A stretch of 64,000 bases of DNA from SFLA01 sp045595165 (GTDB lineage Bacteria; Bacillota; Clostridia; Oscillospirales; CAG-382), in assembly GCA_045595165.1 (NCBI GenBank), contig JAZNZY010000006.1, forward strand, positions 14,657 to 78,656, written 5' to 3'. The notes under the pieces were generated by a model, which saw nothing but the letters and a program-made list of their open reading frames with translations, had not been told where the DNA came from and searched no databases. The position numbers were made by a program, and so were the translations under genes. This document shows, in pieces, positions 16,689 to 25,741 of this stretch (position 1 is the first letter of the stretch; every line of letters begins with the position of its first letter).

Positions 16689-18482
16689 TTATTCTTTTTT
16701 AGAAAAGGAGCTATGCCGCATACGGTTTATTGCCGCGATAAGCTCCTGCTTACGAGGGAGATCGAGAAAGCGGCGGCAGGTGGTGAAGAAGGCTGTATAT
16801 ATACTGTCCAAACCTTCCGCTCCTACCGTATAATAAAGCTCGTTTACCACCTTTTCCAAATCTATATACGGAGAATTACCCGTTACCGCGATACGCCTTA
16901 ACATAAATCCCAATGCGTCCATCTGGGCAACGCTGATGATGTTGTGCAATCCTCTGATGTCTATCTTCTCGTCCCCCATAAAGATTATCCCCATATCGGA
17001 CACGGACAAAACCTCCGTGCCGCATCCCGCAGGATACGAAGAAAATCCGTATGAAAGAAGTACGCGGGATTGGGACCAATCCGCGTCTGTCTTTTCCACC
17101 GGCGGAACGGATGCGCTGATAGATTTTGATTTTTCCGTAACGTCACGCACAACATAATCTTCAAGCATATATACCTTGTGCGCTACGGAAAGATATTCTC
17201 CGCTTCCGCCGATAACCAGAATGGTAGAAACGCCCTTTTCCTCATAAAGCTGGCAAACCCGATCGGTAAATGGAGTGATAGGCTCTTTGGAGATAAGCTC
17301 CTTCATCATAGAATCCCGTATCATAAAGTTGGTGGCGCTTCGGTCCTCGTCAATAAGTATAAGACGGGAGCCGAAATCCACCGCTTCCATAATATTTGCC
17401 GCCTGGGAGGTGGAGCCCGAGGCACGCTGGGTGGAAAAATCCGAGGTATCTCCTCCCGGTATCCACTTTATAAAGGGCGAGATATTCACGTGCTGAATAC
17501 ATCTGCCGTCCTCTGCGGAAACAGTAACAGCGGTATCGTCGGTTATACACAGTTCCCTGCCGTCCCCGCTAACGTGATCGTAAATGCCTGAGGAAATTGC
17601 ATCCAGCAGAGTGGATTTTCCCGAATAGCCTCCGCCCGTAATAACCGTGACTCCCCTTTTTATACCCATTCCCTTTATTCCGCAGATCTCTATACGGTCA
17701 TCAGACGGGGAAACAAAGGGGACGGCACCCTGCATAGGAAGAGCGGTTCCCTTATGGCGGGGAAGAATGCTTCCGTCAGCAATGAAGGCGCAATACTGGC
17801 TGTTTTTAAGAAAATTTCTTATTTTCCGTTGTTTGTCTTCCAGCACAATTGCTGTATCCAGCTTTGTTTTATCAAACTCCAAAACAAACCGTTCAAATGC
17901 ATCCGGTAGGTCGCGGCACAGCATTTGTATGGTTTTGCGTATTTTCCTTGCGGGAAGCTGTACCTGCATTTTAATGCACAGACACAAAACAGGCGGGCGG
18001 TCAATATCATCGTGCAATAAGTATATGGTGGCTCCGCCGCCGTTTTCGTAATCCTTTTGAGGGCACACGGAAAAATACGTTGTATTGCGGATGACCACCT
18101 CGCCGCCCGGACGGTAAAGATAATATTTTCCGTTTTCTTTATCCGGACGGGAACGATTGTATATATCCTCGTTGAGAGAATCTATATACGGCGCAAGAGC
18201 ACGCAGACAATGATCTGCCGCTGCGGCGGAAGGGTGGGTTATTCCCAGCCTGTGAGCAGGTATCATAAAGGTTAAGGTAGGCATATCCTTGGCGTTTTTG
18301 TGGGTAGTTTCTATATGCACCGAAATATTGCCGTACCAATAGGTAGGATCGGATTCCACTATGGGAGTGGGAGATGGATTTCCATATGATCCCGGCGGTA
18401 CTATGATCTGTCCCTCGTACATTTCTTTATAGGTAGTCGTGTTGTTATCCATTGAAAGTAAAAATGCTTTTAACCGTTTCAA
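16689..18482 (-). CDS. Predicted ATPase of the ABC class (PF09818-type)
   Basis: The 597-residue protein has a Walker A motif GGGYSGKSTLLDA (about residues 273-285), a Walker B-like RLILIDEDRSATNFMIRD (about 358-375) and the family's IPGGDTSDFST segment. These proteins are cytoplasmic, lack membrane partners and have no established function. The start and the upstream leader (18590-18806) suggest regulated expression. The first residues (MKRLKAFLLSMDNN) could instead begin at the second Met, 11 codons later; the difference does not affect the domain. Confidence 0.85.
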   Translation of the reverse strand: MKRLKAFLLSMDNNTTTYKEMYEGQIIVPPGSYGNPSPTPIVESDPTYWYGNISVHIETTHKNAKDMPTLTFMIPAHRLGITHPSAAAADHCLRALAPYIDSLNEDIYNRSRPDKENGKYYLYRPGGEVVIRNTTYFSVCPQKDYENGGGATIYLLHDDIDRPPVLCLCIKMQVQLPARKIRKTIQMLCRDLPDAFERFVLEFDKTKLDTAIVLEDKQRKIRNFLKNSQYCAFIADGSILPRHKGTALPMQGAVPFVSPSDDRIEICGIKGMGIKRGVTVITGGGYSGKSTLLDAISSGIYDHVSGDGRELCITDDTAVTVSAEDGRCIQHVNISPFIKWIPGGDTSDFSTQRASGSTSQAANIMEAVDFGSRLILIDEDRSATNFMIRDSMMKELISKEPITPFTDRVCQLYEEKGVSTILVIGGSGEYLSVAHKVYMLEDYVVRDVTEKSKSISASVPPVEKTDADWSQSRVLLSYGFSSYPAGCGTEVLSVSDMGIIFMGDEKIDIRGLHNIISVAQMDALGFMLRRIAVTGNSPYIDLEKVVNELYYTVGAEGLDSIYTAFFTTCRRFLDLPRKQELIAAINRMRHSSFSKKE

Positions 18483-18589
18483 ATATTATTCCTCCGAAAA
18501 ATTAGAAATGAATAAGACAAAATACAACCTCCTCAAAAAATAATATTTGCCTTATACTTATATTCGGAGTTTTCTTTTTCGGCATTAAA

Positions 18590-18648
18590 AAAGCACCCCT
18601 TCGGGTGCGAACAAGTAAAACAAACAAAAAACACCCGAAGCCGGATGT
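18590..18648 (-). terminator. Tandem, mutually exclusive hairpins before the ABC-class ATPase gene
   Basis: On the minus strand the first hairpin is ACATCCG / CGGGTGT (18648-18631) followed by TTTTTT. The second is GCACCC / GGGTGC (18608-18593) followed by TTTTTT. The segment CTTCGGGTG of hairpin one is complementary to CACCCGAAG of hairpin two, so they can also pair with each other. This is a typical attenuator arrangement. Confidence 0.65.
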
Positions 18649-18666
18649 TTGCATACCGCAAGCTGA

Positions 18667-18720
18667 TTATAAAACCGCAAAGCGAATGTACGTTACGTCC
18701 GGCAAATATAAGCTTTTCAC
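18667..18720 (-). CDS. Possible 17-residue leader peptide
   Basis: GTG at 18720, nine bases after AAAGGGG, opens a frame of 17 codons (MKSLYLPDVTYIRFAVL) ending in TAA. It sits between a strong promoter and the tandem hairpins upstream of the ABC-class ATPase gene. Leader peptides in this position control attenuation in many Firmicute resistance and biosynthesis genes. Conservation has not been tested; the competing frame from an ATG runs through both terminators and has a ribosome binding site that is too close. Confidence 0.4.
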   Translation of the reverse strand: MKSLYLPDVTYIRFAVL

Positions 18721-18777
18721 GATACATCGCCCCTTTCGGTTTGTGTTTTTTTAAGCAAGAAGCCTTGCTTCTGTGTA

Positions 18778-18806
18778 AATATACCACATAAAAGGCGTTT
18801 TGTCAA
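18778..18806 (-). promoter_or_regulatory. Promoter of the structured leader
   Basis: On the minus strand, TTGACA (18806-18801), 17 bp, TATATT (18783-18778). The transcript would start about 290 bases before the ATPase start. The hairpin AAGCAAG / CTTGCTT follows directly. Confidence 0.75.
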
Positions 18807-18866
18807 GAACAGGTAAACATAACATTCGTCAAAAGTAATAAAAATAAGATTTTCGGTTTTTACCTA

Positions 18867-18895
18867 TTGATTATTTTTAACATCAATGCTATAAT
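18867..18895 (+). promoter_or_regulatory. Promoter of the peptide-binding lipoprotein
   Basis: TTGATT (18867-18872), 17 bp, TATAAT (18890-18895). Confidence 0.75.
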
Positions 18896-18946
18896 ATAAT
18901 GAATTGTTGTGAAGCACCTTCGCAAAATATCCGGGAGGAACAGATA

Positions 18947-20764
18947 ATGAAAAAATTTATCGCACTGACGCTTGTTACAATTATGGCACTCGTTGCTCTG
19001 GCAGGCTGTTCATCACTCAAAGATGAGGAGAAAGGCGCAAACATTTCCGTTTATATGACCTCTTTCCCCTATTGTCTTGACCCTGCTGTAGTTCAGCTTG
19101 ATGCTGACGTGATCCAAGTACTCGGTCTTATCTACGAGGGACTTACCGCTGTTACCGAAAACGGTAAGGTTGTAGGCGCTCTGGCTGAGGATTGGTACAG
19201 CTACTATGACACCGTTTACGACGAATATCAGATGTTCTTCGTACTCAGAGATAGCTACTGGAATGACGGACGTAAGGTTTCCGCTGACGACGTTATCTAT
19301 GCTTGGAAGAGAATTCTCGACCCCGCATTCGAAAGCCCTTACGCATCCATACTCTTCCCCATAAAGAACGCAAAGGCTGTTAAGACCGGCGCTATGACCA
19401 GCGATGACCTTGGTATCGCCGCTGTTGATGACACCTTGCTTTGCATCACCTTTGAAAATGATTATGACGTTGATCTGTTCGCAGAGCAGATTGCTTGCGT
19501 TGGCTTGGTTCCCCTTCGTGAAGATATTATAACCGATGCTGAAAAAGACGGTGCGATCTGGGACGCAAGTGCAGCTTCTATCGTTTGTAACGGCCCTTAC
19601 GGCGTAAAGAACCTTGAAGAAGGTATCCGCCTTGTTCTCGAGAGAAACGCTTCCTACAACAGAGAAGCAGAGCAGGCACTCGATAAAGCAGTTAAGCCTT
19701 ACAGAATCACCATTACATATCAGGAAAACACTATCGAAAAGAGCGTTGACGAGGATAAGCGTGTAACCGACACCGCATTCCAGGCAAACCGCTTCGCAAA
19801 CGATAATATATTCCTCATGAGCAATTTCGACAAAGCTTCCTATGCAGAATATGCAGGCAAGGCTAAGGACGAAGTTGACCTTCTCTCTACCTACGTTTAC
19901 TATTTCAATACCGATAACGAGCTTCTCGCTTCCAAGGAAGTTCGTCAGGCTCTCGCTATGGCTCTGGACAGAAACGAGATCGTTTCTTCCGTAACCGGCA
20001 CCGGTGAAAAGGCTGCTACCGGATTCGTTCCCTCCGGAGTGTTCAACACAAGCAGAAAGAATGATTTCCGCGAAGAAGGCGGCGATCTGTACTCCGTAAA
20101 CGCCGAGCTTTCCAAAGCAAAGGAACTGATGAAGGGCGAAAAGACCGGTACTATCTCCGTTGCATACCTTATTCCCGAATCCGCTGACCTTATGAACAAC
20201 AACAAACGTAAGGTTACTTACACCAACGTTTACGAGGATATCGCAGAATATGCCGCAAAGGTTTGGAAAGAACTGGGCTTCAAGGTAGAGCTTGTAGGTC
20301 TTCACGAAGAGGAATACAGAGTTGCACTTTCCACCCGTGAATATGACGTTATCGGCGTTACCAACGTTGTTAACTCTACCGATGCATACGCTTGGCTTTC
20401 TTCCTTCGCAACCCGTTACAGCGGCTGTGCGGTTGAGCCTTCCCTCACCGGCGAAGACGTTTACACCGCTCACCAGACCAACTGGGAAAACGATGAGTAC
20501 GATGCACTTATCGACGCTGTTTGCTACGAAAGCGACCGTGAAGTAAGAGCAGAAAAGCTCCACGAAGCAGAAGCGATCCTTGCTGACGAATGCCCTGCTA
20601 CCGCACTCTTCCAGTACACCAACTGCTATGTTAAGTCCTCCAAGCTTTCCGGTATCGGCGATACCTATTACTTCGGTTACAGAGATTTCGCTTCTCTCAA
20701 GCTGAAGAATTGGAGAAAGATCAACGCTGCTGAAGAAGAAGCTTCCAACGCAGTTGCAGACTAA
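18947..20764 (+). CDS. Oligopeptide ABC transporter substrate-binding lipoprotein
   Basis: The 605-residue protein has a lipoprotein signal (LVALAGC, Cys about 21) and an SBP_bac_5 fold: ISVYMTSFPYCLDPAV, GLTAVTENGKVVGALAEDW, SYWNDGRKVSADDVIYAWKR, and NPYG-like CNGPYGVKN. It would capture peptides outside the cell for an Opp/Dpp importer. No permease or ATPase gene is adjacent, so it is an orphan binding protein. The ATG at 18947 has GGAGG eight bases upstream; the frame extends 16 codons further up without a good site. Codon use is that of a highly expressed gene. Confidence 0.9.
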   Translation: MKKFIALTLVTIMALVALAGCSSLKDEEKGANISVYMTSFPYCLDPAVVQLDADVIQVLGLIYEGLTAVTENGKVVGALAEDWYSYYDTVYDEYQMFFVLRDSYWNDGRKVSADDVIYAWKRILDPAFESPYASILFPIKNAKAVKTGAMTSDDLGIAAVDDTLLCITFENDYDVDLFAEQIACVGLVPLREDIITDAEKDGAIWDASAASIVCNGPYGVKNLEEGIRLVLERNASYNREAEQALDKAVKPYRITITYQENTIEKSVDEDKRVTDTAFQANRFANDNIFLMSNFDKASYAEYAGKAKDEVDLLSTYVYYFNTDNELLASKEVRQALAMALDRNEIVSSVTGTGEKAATGFVPSGVFNTSRKNDFREEGGDLYSVNAELSKAKELMKGEKTGTISVAYLIPESADLMNNNKRKVTYTNVYEDIAEYAAKVWKELGFKVELVGLHEEEYRVALSTREYDVIGVTNVVNSTDAYAWLSSFATRYSGCAVEPSLTGEDVYTAHQTNWENDEYDALIDAVCYESDREVRAEKLHEAEAILADECPATALFQYTNCYVKSSKLSGIGDTYYFGYRDFASLKLKNWRKINAAEEEASNAVAD

Positions 20765-20775
20765 AATCTATAATA

Positions 20776-20808
20776 TTAAAAGCTCCCGAAAAACGGGAGC
20801 TTTTTTTG
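20776..20808 (+). terminator. Terminator of the peptide-binding lipoprotein
   Basis: Stem AGCTCCCG / CGGGAGCT followed by seven T residues. Confidence 0.88.
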
Positions 20809-20841
20809 TTGCCGAGGTTTCAGATATATGCAAATGGTATA

Positions 20842-21084
20842 TCAGTATCCTATCTCTTTTATTATAAGTCCGTTACCCGGCGCTCTGACGATGCGAAGCT
20901 GTGCATTACTGAACAGCGGGACACTTTCTATAGCGACGGGGAATAGCTTTTTCAAAAAGGCGGGCACGACAGATGACGCTTCCCCTACCTCAAGAGTAAT
21001 AAACTTTATGCACTTTATATTGTGTTTTTCCGCTATATCGCACACGGTCTTTAACGCGTGGCGCAAGACGCCAAGTTCGTGCAT
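20842..21084 (-). CDS. Short HypA-like protein lacking the zinc domain
   Basis: The 80-residue protein aligns with the N-terminal part of the nickel metallochaperone HypA: MHELGV (His2, the nickel ligand, and Glu3 are kept), then FITLEVGEASSVVPAFL. Ordinary HypA is about 113 residues and has two CxxC zinc motifs; here the frame ends after IKEIGY and no CxxC is encoded downstream. AAGGAG lies nine bases before the ATG. It is third in the MarR-YhhN operon with no hydrogenase genes nearby. It may have lost its maturation role. Confidence 0.65.
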   Translation of the reverse strand: MHELGVLRHALKTVCDIAEKHNIKCIKFITLEVGEASSVVPAFLKKLFPVAIESVPLFSNAQLRIVRAPGNGLIIKEIGY

Positions 21085-21097
21085 AGATACTTACTCC

Positions 21098-21772
21098 TTA
21101 GTTGGCTTTATTTATATTATACAGATGCAGAGAAAACGCTATAATACACTGACCGGGAAAATAGGTAAACATACAAAGAGTGTTTGACCAGGTGGGAGAA
21201 CCGCCGAAAATATTGAACGCCAGCGCTATATCCGAAACGAAAAACAAAAGACTTCCCAGCAAGATGGCAACGGAAACTACGCCCTTTTTACAAAAAACGT
21301 TGGAAACCGCCTTGCCCAGCATAAAGGAAATTACCAAAGCGTATACCAACGCAACGGCTGTCATAACCGCAGAACCGAAGTTAAAGGCGGGATACAACAT
21401 TAAAAAGGCAACGGATGCGGCGGCAATTACGGCGCAGGGAATAATATCTTTAAAACAAGGCTTTTGGAAAAAGCAATATGCCGCTATATACACAATATGT
21501 CCAAAAACGAAAACTGCGGCGCCGAGAATAAAATTATTAAACAGAATGATATCCCCTGCCATACACAACACAAGACCTGTAAAGATAAGTGCGGGGAAAA
21601 TCGACTTTTTCTTTAAAGCAAGCGTGTGTATGAGGTTCACAAGTCCTATAGCAACGAATCCCGAAGCGGTGAGAGCTTTAAGCAACAGAGAATAATTGCT
21701 TTTATACATTCCACACATAACCGCGGTGAAGAGAAGGAACAAAACATTTAAAAGAAAAATAAGCTTTTTCAT
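21098..21772 (-). CDS. YhhN family membrane protein (lysoplasmalogenase-like)
   Basis: The 224-residue protein has about eight membrane segments with the YhhN pattern: CMAGDIILF (about residues 70-78), VFGHIVYIAAYCF (about 90-102) and FVSDIALAFN (about 180-189). Animal relatives are lysoplasmalogenases; the bacterial substrate is not certain, so the lipid role is inference. The ATG at 21772 has GGAAGAG eight bases upstream; a GTG three codons earlier is possible. It follows MarR directly. Confidence 0.8.
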   Translation of the reverse strand: MKKLIFLLNVLFLLFTAVMCGMYKSNYSLLLKALTASGFVAIGLVNLIHTLALKKKSIFPALIFTGLVLCMAGDIILFNNFILGAAVFVFGHIVYIAAYCFFQKPCFKDIIPCAVIAAASVAFLMLYPAFNFGSAVMTAVALVYALVISFMLGKAVSNVFCKKGVVSVAILLGSLLFFVSDIALAFNIFGGSPTWSNTLCMFTYFPGQCIIAFSLHLYNINKAN

Positions 21773-21777
21773 ATATA

Positions 21778-22236
21778 TCACTCTTCCTCGGGAAGCCCGT
21801 TTATGCTGATCTGCTCAAGATTATTTACAATTGAACGAAGTGTGGTATAGAAAACGCTTCTGTCCTCGTCCGATATTCCGTTTCCCGCAAGGGATACAGC
21901 AAGATTGACACGTTGCTGAACGAAATCCGCCACCTGCTTCCCCTTCTCCGTAAGCATTATACGGGCGCGGTAAAAGTTTGTTCCGTTTGATTCCTTGATA
22001 ACGTATCCTTTTTTCTCAAGATCGGAAACGGCACGTGAAACGTCCGCTTTATCTTTATAACACAGCTCGCAAAGCTGTGTGGCTGTTACGCCATCATCAA
22101 AGCGGGACAGTACCGAAAAATAGGTACAGTACGCACCCTTGAGCCCGATCTTTTCCATTTCGTCCGAACTGATCTTGTGCCAATATCTGAATACTTCCAT
22201 TATTTCAATAGAAAAGCGCTCGAATCTATCTAACAT
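21778..22236 (-). CDS. MarR family transcriptional regulator
   Basis: The 152-residue protein has a winged helix (about residues 35-100: VTATQLCELCYKDKADVSRAVSDLEKKG, then the wing). It heads an operon with YhhN and the short HypA-like gene and is probably autoregulated. The promoter at 22296-22267 carries a palindromic ATATAATGTTATAAT-like stretch that could be its operator. Confidence 0.87.
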   Translation of the reverse strand: MLDRFERFSIEIMEVFRYWHKISSDEMEKIGLKGAYCTYFSVLSRFDDGVTATQLCELCYKDKADVSRAVSDLEKKGYVIKESNGTNFYRARIMLTEKGKQVADFVQQRVNLAVSLAGNGISDEDRSVFYTTLRSIVNNLEQISINGLPEEE

Positions 22237-22266
22237 AATAACATATACTCCAAAAAATTATGACTT

Positions 22267-22296
22267 ATTATAACATTATATAGCACAAAATGTCAA
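22267..22296 (-). promoter_or_regulatory. Promoter of the MarR-YhhN-HypA-like operon
   Basis: On the minus strand, TTGACA (22296-22291), an 18-bp spacer and TATAAT (22272-22267). Confidence 0.75.
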
Positions 22297-22299
22297 CAA

Positions 22300-22340
22300 A
22301 CAAAAACACCGTCGGCAGCAAATTTTGCCGACGGTATTAT
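22300..22340 (-). terminator. Terminator of the DUF4434 lipoprotein gene
   Basis: The stem ACCGTCGGCA / TGCCGACGGT is followed on the minus strand by GTTTTTGTTT. Confidence 0.85.
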
Positions 22341-22341
22341 A

Positions 22342-24210
22342 CTATTGAGCAGCGTATACGCTTACTTCGTCAATAAACATCCAGCTTTTCAAGGGAGTGA
22401 TCTCTACCTTAACGTATCTGGCTTTGGTGTTTTCCGGCAGGAATACCGCACGAGTAAAGGTATACAATTCGTCCACGCCGCTGTCCGCAGCATAATTTTT
22501 GGAAGCAGCTTTAGTGAAGTTTACGCCGTCTTCCGAAACGTAAACCGTAACGGCTGCCGCGGCATATATTCCCGCACCGCCTCCGCCAAGAGAGTTTACT
22601 TCCACAGCATAAAGCTGTTCGGTGATTTTGCCAAGGTCGATAACAACCTCTGCCTTTGCCAAAAATCCAAGCCAAGCGGCATCGCCGTAGGTGGGATTAC
22701 CAAAGACTCCGTCGGTAAGAGCATCGCCCGTTTCATCGGGATAATTGTCTGCGGGAGGATTGACAAGGGTGTATTCCTTTTCGAGGGCTACGTTCACGCC
22801 CTCTTTACCGGTGAATTCCACCTCTGCTGTTACTTTAGGGCTTTCGTTCCCGTAAAAATCCACGCCGTAGACCGCATATTCCGCAACACCGCTTCCGGAA
22901 AGGTTTGCGTCTTCAAATTCAAACTTAAATTCTTTCTTACCGTAATTGGATGAAAAATCAAAGGAATGAAGCAGGCTGCCGTCCTTGGTGATACGAATTC
23001 CCGCTACAGTACTGTCTTTGTTTTCGATACTTCCTTTAATGACTACAGTTGATCCACTTGCCAAAGACTCCACTTCTATTTCGGGAGCTACCATAGTGCT
23101 TGCGGGAATCTTGCCGGTTTCGTAATAGGTTTTATACGCCAGATGCTGTCCCTCTTTGCCCATATCGGGGTTCTGATAATGGGAATATGCAAAGGTAACG
23201 TGTGCTTCCACATATTTTGCGGAGATATTCATTTGCTCCACAAATCTGTTAAGAGGAGCGGTAGTCCAATCGCTTTGAGTGAAATCTTCATTGTTTGCCC
23301 AGAATCTGAAGCCCTCAACGGTATCTACCGCTTCCTTTATCTCGCGGTAGAAATCGTCCAGCATATCCATTGTGATATGTCCTGCGCCGACGGAATCCTG
23401 ACAGCAGAATATATCACCGGGGCGGAAGTCTGCTTTGGCGAATACCTTTTCCCACATCTCACCCGTTTTTTCGGGAGAAGGACCTGATGCGGTTACGAAA
23501 GGAGAAAGCATAATAGGCATTTCGGGGTCGATATCGTACAAGCCGTTTCTGTAAGTGCGAAGCAGATAAGAGGCGTTATCCAACATTGCATCGGTTGCAT
23601 TTATATTGCTGAATTCAAACACGAAATACCAGCCGTGAACGGCGTTGGGATATTTGCTTTTGTAAGTATCGTATATCTGCTTTGCGCCTTCTATACCCAA
23701 TTCCGCCTGATCTGTGAGCCAAGCTTTATCGGTAACGTACTTATTCCACCACTCGGGGTTTTCGTTAAGACCGATAAACACCTTTACGCCCAGTTCCTCT
23801 GCGGCAGAAAGAATGGTATCAAGCAGCATTTTTCCGCTTTCGTCATAAGAAGCGGCTTTTTTATCTGCGCCGAAGGAGGATTCGTAAAACACGGAGGAAA
23901 CCTTATCCCCTTCCGTAACGAAGGACCATTGAAGGATAAGAGTATCAATACCTACATCCAGCATATAGCCGAGATGCTCTTTCATGCGGGAAAGCGAATG
24001 TCCCTTAAAGGCACCGGGCTGCATAAAACTGCCGCACAAAACGGGATAGTCTTTTTCGGTTTTAACGTTTTCCGAAACTTCCCCTTGGGAAACACTTTCG
24101 GGAGCGGATTCCGATTCAGATACATTTCCTTCTGAAGGAGTACAAGCGGTAAACAGCGTACCGCACAAAACAAATGCCAAAAGTAATAAAGACAAAACTC
24201 GTTTTTTCAT
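22342..24210 (-). CDS. DUF4434 glycosidase-like lipoprotein with C-terminal discoidin-like domain
   Basis: The 622-residue protein has a lipoprotein signal (LFTAC, Cys about 23), a Ser/Glu-rich linker, a DUF4434-type TIM-barrel-like domain (about residues 55-370: GSFMQPGAFKGHS, LILQWSFV, GLNENPEWW, GWYFVFEFSN), a beta-sandwich segment (about 375-470) and an F5/8C-like carbohydrate-binding domain at the end. It probably acts on or binds surface polysaccharide; catalysis is not proven. It lies 22 bases after the AlgX-like gene in one operon. Confidence 0.78.
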   Translation of the reverse strand: MKKRVLSLLLLAFVLCGTLFTACTPSEGNVSESESAPESVSQGEVSENVKTEKDYPVLCGSFMQPGAFKGHSLSRMKEHLGYMLDVGIDTLILQWSFVTEGDKVSSVFYESSFGADKKAASYDESGKMLLDTILSAAEELGVKVFIGLNENPEWWNKYVTDKAWLTDQAELGIEGAKQIYDTYKSKYPNAVHGWYFVFEFSNINATDAMLDNASYLLRTYRNGLYDIDPEMPIMLSPFVTASGPSPEKTGEMWEKVFAKADFRPGDIFCCQDSVGAGHITMDMLDDFYREIKEAVDTVEGFRFWANNEDFTQSDWTTAPLNRFVEQMNISAKYVEAHVTFAYSHYQNPDMGKEGQHLAYKTYYETGKIPASTMVAPEIEVESLASGSTVVIKGSIENKDSTVAGIRITKDGSLLHSFDFSSNYGKKEFKFEFEDANLSGSGVAEYAVYGVDFYGNESPKVTAEVEFTGKEGVNVALEKEYTLVNPPADNYPDETGDALTDGVFGNPTYGDAAWLGFLAKAEVVIDLGKITEQLYAVEVNSLGGGGAGIYAAAAVTVYVSEDGVNFTKAASKNYAADSGVDELYTFTRAVFLPENTKARYVKVEITPLKSWMFIDEVSVYAAQ

Positions 24211-24232
24211 ACAGACCTCCTTGTTTTGTATA

Positions 24233-25681
24233 TCAGTTATAGACTACGGAATCAAGGTTCCACTCTGCAAGGATATATATGAGATAATCGGGTTTTTGAG
24301 ATACCAATTCAGCACCGTAGTAGGTGTAATCCCACATACCTTTGTATATGGTTTTATCCATACGCTCTGCAAGTATATCGAACATCTGGGTTCCGAAGGA
24401 ATCTCTGAGCACCATACACGAAGGAAGATTATCACGCTTGGTGCGTATGGTCTTGCCCCAGGTAACGTTGGTGCTGTATACCATTTGAGTATCTGCGCGG
24501 TAGCGGGGAACCTCGGTTATTTTTTCGGAAACGGGAGTGCCGTCCGCAAAGGTTCTGTACCAACCGTATTCAAGCACGTCCTTATCACCGATATATCCGT
24601 TTTCATATATAGAACCGGAAATCATATTGAGATACACGGGCATATCGCCGGTTTTATAATATCCGCTGTGCCAGGTAAATTCTTCAAAGGAACGGGGAGC
24701 GGCATCGGGAAATCTCTCTGCTATATGGTTGAACAGTTCTTGATAAGCTATAAATGCGCCGTAATCGGTCCAATGGCTATCGCACTTGAAATAGAGGGGG
24801 TATTCATCGTTTTTATGTTCTTCAAAGGCTGTTCGGAGATCGATAACGGTTGCGCCGGATTCCGACAAGGTATTTATAACCTGGTCAAGACGGCTGTCCC
24901 CCTTGCCCTGCTCGTATTCATCGGGCACAAGCTCGGGATACATAGTCATAGCGGAGGGAACGATCATATATATGATCTCAGTTTCCGTGCCCGTCTTTTC
25001 AAGGTTTGCAATTCTGCCCTCTACACGCTTTTTAAGATTATCCAGAACACCTTGGCTGTAAAGGTTGGTATGCTGGAAATCACGCAGACATTTCTGATAA
25101 AAGAACTGGAAATTGCTTCCTGCGACAACGCCTTCAGCCGTTCCCGCCTTTATGGGAGTTACGTTGGTTTCCAGCGCCGCACCTACCTGCTTTCCGTCAA
25201 CAGTCTGGGTAACGATGATATCCGCAGAATTCGCAGTGCATAAAAAGCGGACGGAATACCAGCCGTACCAGCTCTCGGATCTATATGTCTTGTTTCCGCA
25301 TTTCAGGGTTATGGTAGCTCCGATATCACATTGCCCGATAACCACCGCATAGGGCTTTTCGGAAAAGCTGGCATATTTCACGGTAACGCGGCATTCGTCA
25401 TTGGGGACGTCATCGACAACCAAAGATTCATCGGGCACGTCGGGAACATCGGGAGTATCTGCTTCATATTCGGGAAAGGAATTTTCCGGTTCTTTTGACA
25501 CGGTATCGGAAATTTCTTGGGACACTTCCTCGGTATCGGAAGGATCGTTCCCGGATGCAGAGAAAGAGTTATCCACAGAAGGAACGTCGGATAAATCGTT
25601 GCTCACGGTTTCGTTATTGCCGCCGCAAGCGGTCAACAGCAAAATAGTCGCCAACAACACTGATAATACTTTAACTTTCAT
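24233..25681 (-). CDS. AlgX/AlgJ-like SGNH hydrolase-fold lipoprotein
   Basis: The 482-residue protein has a lipoprotein signal (LLLTAC, Cys about 19), a long acidic Ser/Glu/Asp linker (about 20-95), a short beta domain, and an AlgX/AlgJ-type domain (about residues 185-480) with YFKCDSHWTDYGAFIAYQEL (the conserved D-x-H-W) and VLRDSFGTQM. Such proteins O-acetylate exopolysaccharide in other bacteria, usually with an MBOAT partner. No MBOAT gene is near, so an acetyltransferase role is inference. It is co-directional with the DUF4434 gene. Confidence 0.78.
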   Translation of the reverse strand: MKVKVLSVLLATILLLTACGGNNETVSNDLSDVPSVDNSFSASGNDPSDTEEVSQEISDTVSKEPENSFPEYEADTPDVPDVPDESLVVDDVPNDECRVTVKYASFSEKPYAVVIGQCDIGATITLKCGNKTYRSESWYGWYSVRFLCTANSADIIVTQTVDGKQVGAALETNVTPIKAGTAEGVVAGSNFQFFYQKCLRDFQHTNLYSQGVLDNLKKRVEGRIANLEKTGTETEIIYMIVPSAMTMYPELVPDEYEQGKGDSRLDQVINTLSESGATVIDLRTAFEEHKNDEYPLYFKCDSHWTDYGAFIAYQELFNHIAERFPDAAPRSFEEFTWHSGYYKTGDMPVYLNMISGSIYENGYIGDKDVLEYGWYRTFADGTPVSEKITEVPRYRADTQMVYSTNVTWGKTIRTKRDNLPSCMVLRDSFGTQMFDILAERMDKTIYKGMWDYTYYGAELVSQKPDYLIYILAEWNLDSVVYN

Positions 25682-25712
25682 CGATTTTTGTCCTTTCGGT
25701 TATTCTTTTTAC

Positions 25713-25741
25713 ATTCTAACATAAAATATTTGATTTTTCAA
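25713..25741 (-). promoter_or_regulatory. Promoter of the AlgX-like/DUF4434 operon
   Basis: On the minus strand, TTGAAA (25741-25736), 17 bp, TAGAAT (25718-25713), overlapping the end of the M50 protease gene. Confidence 0.65.

Noticed and set aside
19013..20563. 516-codon frame antisense to the peptide-binding lipoprotein
   Set aside because: It is the mirror of a highly biased coding sequence; the translation is Cys/Val-rich low-quality protein and has no ribosome binding site.
24221..25243. 340-codon frame antisense to the AlgX-like gene
   Set aside because: Shadow frame; the sense strand carries a clear lipoprotein with a known fold.
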